Origin: Comamonadaceae bacterium
GTDB taxonomy: Bacteria > Pseudomonadota > Gammaproteobacteria > Burkholderiales > Burkholderiaceae_C
Direction of reading: 5' to 3'
Assembly: GCA_015999985.1 (NCBI GenBank)
Contig: JAECRA010000049.1
Span: forward strand, 1-33,786
Length of the DNA stretch: 33,786 nt
The notes beneath the pieces were generated by a model. It ran no database searches, had not been told where the DNA came from, and was given only the letters and a program-made list of their open reading frames with translations. Shown in pieces: positions 32,819-33,786 of this stretch; the first letter of the stretch is position 1, and every line of letters begins with the position of its first letter. The translations under genes were made by a program, and so were the position numbers.

Positions 32819-33277
32819 TCAAGCCCGCATGTGCAGCATGTACTCGGGAGGCGGGTTTTCTTTCGGCGGCTTCGCGGTGAGCCGGGCGGCCCAACTGTCG
32901 GCATCGGCGCAGAGCGCGCTCAGAAAAGCATCCAAGTTATCGGCGTCAAGTGAGCCAATACGCCTGGAGGCACTCATGAGCAGCATATCGTTGCCGCGCA
33001 GTCCCACTGTGGACCCCGCCGTGCCAGCCCAGAGATTGTTGGCCTGCAGCAGGAGACGGCACAGATCCGCTGCGGGCTCCTGGTTGAACTTGGCAATGTC
33101 GGTGCTGCAAATGACCTTGCCGTCTTCAGGATAGTTTTCCTCGGGTGAAAAGGAAAGGCTCACGGACCGACCATGAACGATCAGTTCTTCGGTGCGCGCA
33201 AGATCTGCACTCACAACACCTGGGCGTGCCTTTTGCTCGTAAGCGCATAGCAAATCGGTATATTGGCTCTTACTCAT
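32819..33277 (-). CDS. CesT-type type III secretion chaperone (tandem copy)
   Basis: A 152-residue chaperone-like protein resembling its downstream neighbour in plan: helix SQYTDLLCAYEQKARPGVVSADLAR, strands ELIVHGRSVSLSFSPEENYPEDGKVICSTDI, core DLCRLLLQANNLWAGTAGSTVGLRGNDMLLMSASRRIGSLD, and a C-terminal helix. The two share the RLLLQAN....G.T.GL motif, so they probably arose by duplication. It is the first gene after the ECF-like promoter box at 33445-33472, 165 bases upstream, and heads the run chaperone-chaperone-sctX-sctY-sctV-sctD. The ribosome site is weak. Confidence 0.82.
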   Translation of the reverse strand: MSKSQYTDLLCAYEQKARPGVVSADLARTEELIVHGRSVSLSFSPEENYPEDGKVICSTDIAKFNQEPAADLCRLLLQANNLWAGTAGSTVGLRGNDMLLMSASRRIGSLDADNLDAFLSALCADADSWAARLTAKPPKENPPPEYMLHMRA

Positions 33278-33444
33278 ATCTTTTGAAATTCAGGCATGTC
33301 CTGCCTTCATGTGCATTTGATTTCTTGAACGGTGCAGGTCTTCAATCAACGCGTGATAAAGACCCAGGGGTTCTTGTCCAGAAGCGAGTACGAGAGGAGT
33401 TCAGTCAGTAGGACTGCCTCCACCGCGCAATTTCCCTACTCTTA

Positions 33445-33472
33445 TAAGTAACCGGCAGCTCGCGTTGGTTCC
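33445..33472 (-). promoter_or_regulatory. ECF/HrpL-like promoter box, copy 2
   Basis: On the minus strand GGAACC (33472-33467), 13 bases, then GGTTACTTA (33453-33445). Block sequences and spacing are identical to those of copy 1 at 24869-24896. It lies between the sycN-like gene and the first tandem chaperone gene and is the likely promoter of the chaperone-sctX-sctY-sctV-sctD transcript. Confidence 0.72.
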
Positions 33473-33516
33473 ATAGCACGCCGGATTCATTCACACCTTC
33501 TGAGCCCAACTGAATC

Positions 33517-33786
33517 TCAGTTTTTCAAGTCTGCCGCATACTGACGCAGCCAGGCTGTCAATTGCTGTAGCTCGCGTGCACCGCATTGGTTTTCCGGCAG
33601 ACGAGTAACCAATACGAGGTTGTCCACACCGTCCACAGCACGCAAACCCACTTGCAGTGGCGGTTCGCCAGGCGATGGATCACTCACCCGCTTGAAGGCG
33701 CGCAGCAAAAGCTCGGTACCCTCGAACGGTGCCGGTTCGGCCCAGTGCAGCACCACCTCTTCGTCCTTGCGAAAGAATCCCAGGGT
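33517..33786 (-). CDS. SycN-like T3SS chaperone, partial (start beyond right edge)
   Basis: The frame stays open to the window edge, so only the C-terminal 89 residues are seen and the start lies outside. The visible part reads VVLHWAEPAPFEGTELLLRAF, then PLQVGLRAVDGVDNLVLVTRLPE, then ELQQLTAWLRQYAADL. Its order of strand, helix, two strands and final helix matches the C-terminal two-thirds of SycN, the chaperone that with YscB handles the gatekeeper YopN (SctW). Its place upstream of sctX-sctY-sctV also matches sycN in Yersinia. If so, the gatekeeper gene should lie just beyond the edge. The similarity is of pattern rather than strong identity. Confidence 0.6.
   Translation of the reverse strand, partial: TLGFFRKDEEVVLHWAEPAPFEGTELLLRAFKRVSDPSPGEPPLQVGLRAVDGVDNLVLVTRLPENQCGARELQQLTAWLRQYAADLKN

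Overview
The window looks like a chromosomal segment of a beta-proteobacterium, most likely Burkholderiales and close to Comamonadaceae. This rests on gene content only: a Bug-type solute-binding protein, a CoA-dependent phenylpropanoid cluster with its own periplasmic binding protein and MarR regulator, the grpE-dnaK-dnaJ order without hrcA, and a twin cyanophycin synthetase locus. No rRNA, tRNA, insertion sequence or CRISPR array was recognised.

Layout. (1) About 1-7.7 kb: a divergent Bug receptor gene, then a rightward run of enoyl-CoA hydratase, feruloyl-CoA synthetase-like ligase, thiolase, thioesterase, ABC binding protein and MarR regulator. Together they suggest uptake, CoA activation and side-chain shortening of a ferulate-like aromatic acid. 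(2) 7.7-8.5 kb: a gene-poor, repeat-rich patch with tandem 7-bp and 15-bp repeats and several copies of a REP-like hairpin. (3) 8.5-13.9 kb: an HxlR-type regulator, an FKBP isomerase and the chaperone set grpE-dnaK-dnaJ, with terminator-like hairpins after the FKBP gene and between dnaK and dnaJ. (4) 14-15.3 kb: a leftward PA0069-type radical SAM gene behind a perfect 19-bp inverted repeat that contains a LexA-like box. (5) 15.4-23.2 kb: a cyanophycin locus. A leftward ABC exporter plus DUF1854 pair diverges from two consecutive cyanophycin synthetase genes, the first of which has lost the P-loop of its Mur-ligase half.

(6) 23.4 kb to the right edge: one end of a type III secretion (T3SS) locus of the Ysc/Bsc kind. 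The leftward apparatus genes run sycN-like (cut by the window edge), two CesT-type chaperones, sctX, sctY, sctV, sctD, yscE-like, sctF, then another chaperone. At the distal end sits a regulatory block: an ECF sigma factor with a GNAT gene, an RsbW/BtrW-like serine kinase, an RsbV/BtrV-like STAS protein, and a 194-residue protein of unknown function. The other ring, ATPase, export-gate and translocator genes must lie beyond the right edge.

The most interesting signal is a promoter-like element found twice with identical spacing, GGAACC-N13-GGTTACTTA. One copy lies before the 194-residue orphan (+ strand, 24869-24896) and one before the chaperone-sctX-sctY-sctV transcript (- strand, 33445-33472). 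It resembles the HrpL box and lies next to an ECF sigma gene. This suggests a self-contained circuit in which the ECF factor turns on the T3SS and an RsbW/RsbV-type partner switch adjusts it, much as in Bordetella BtrS/BtrW/BtrV.
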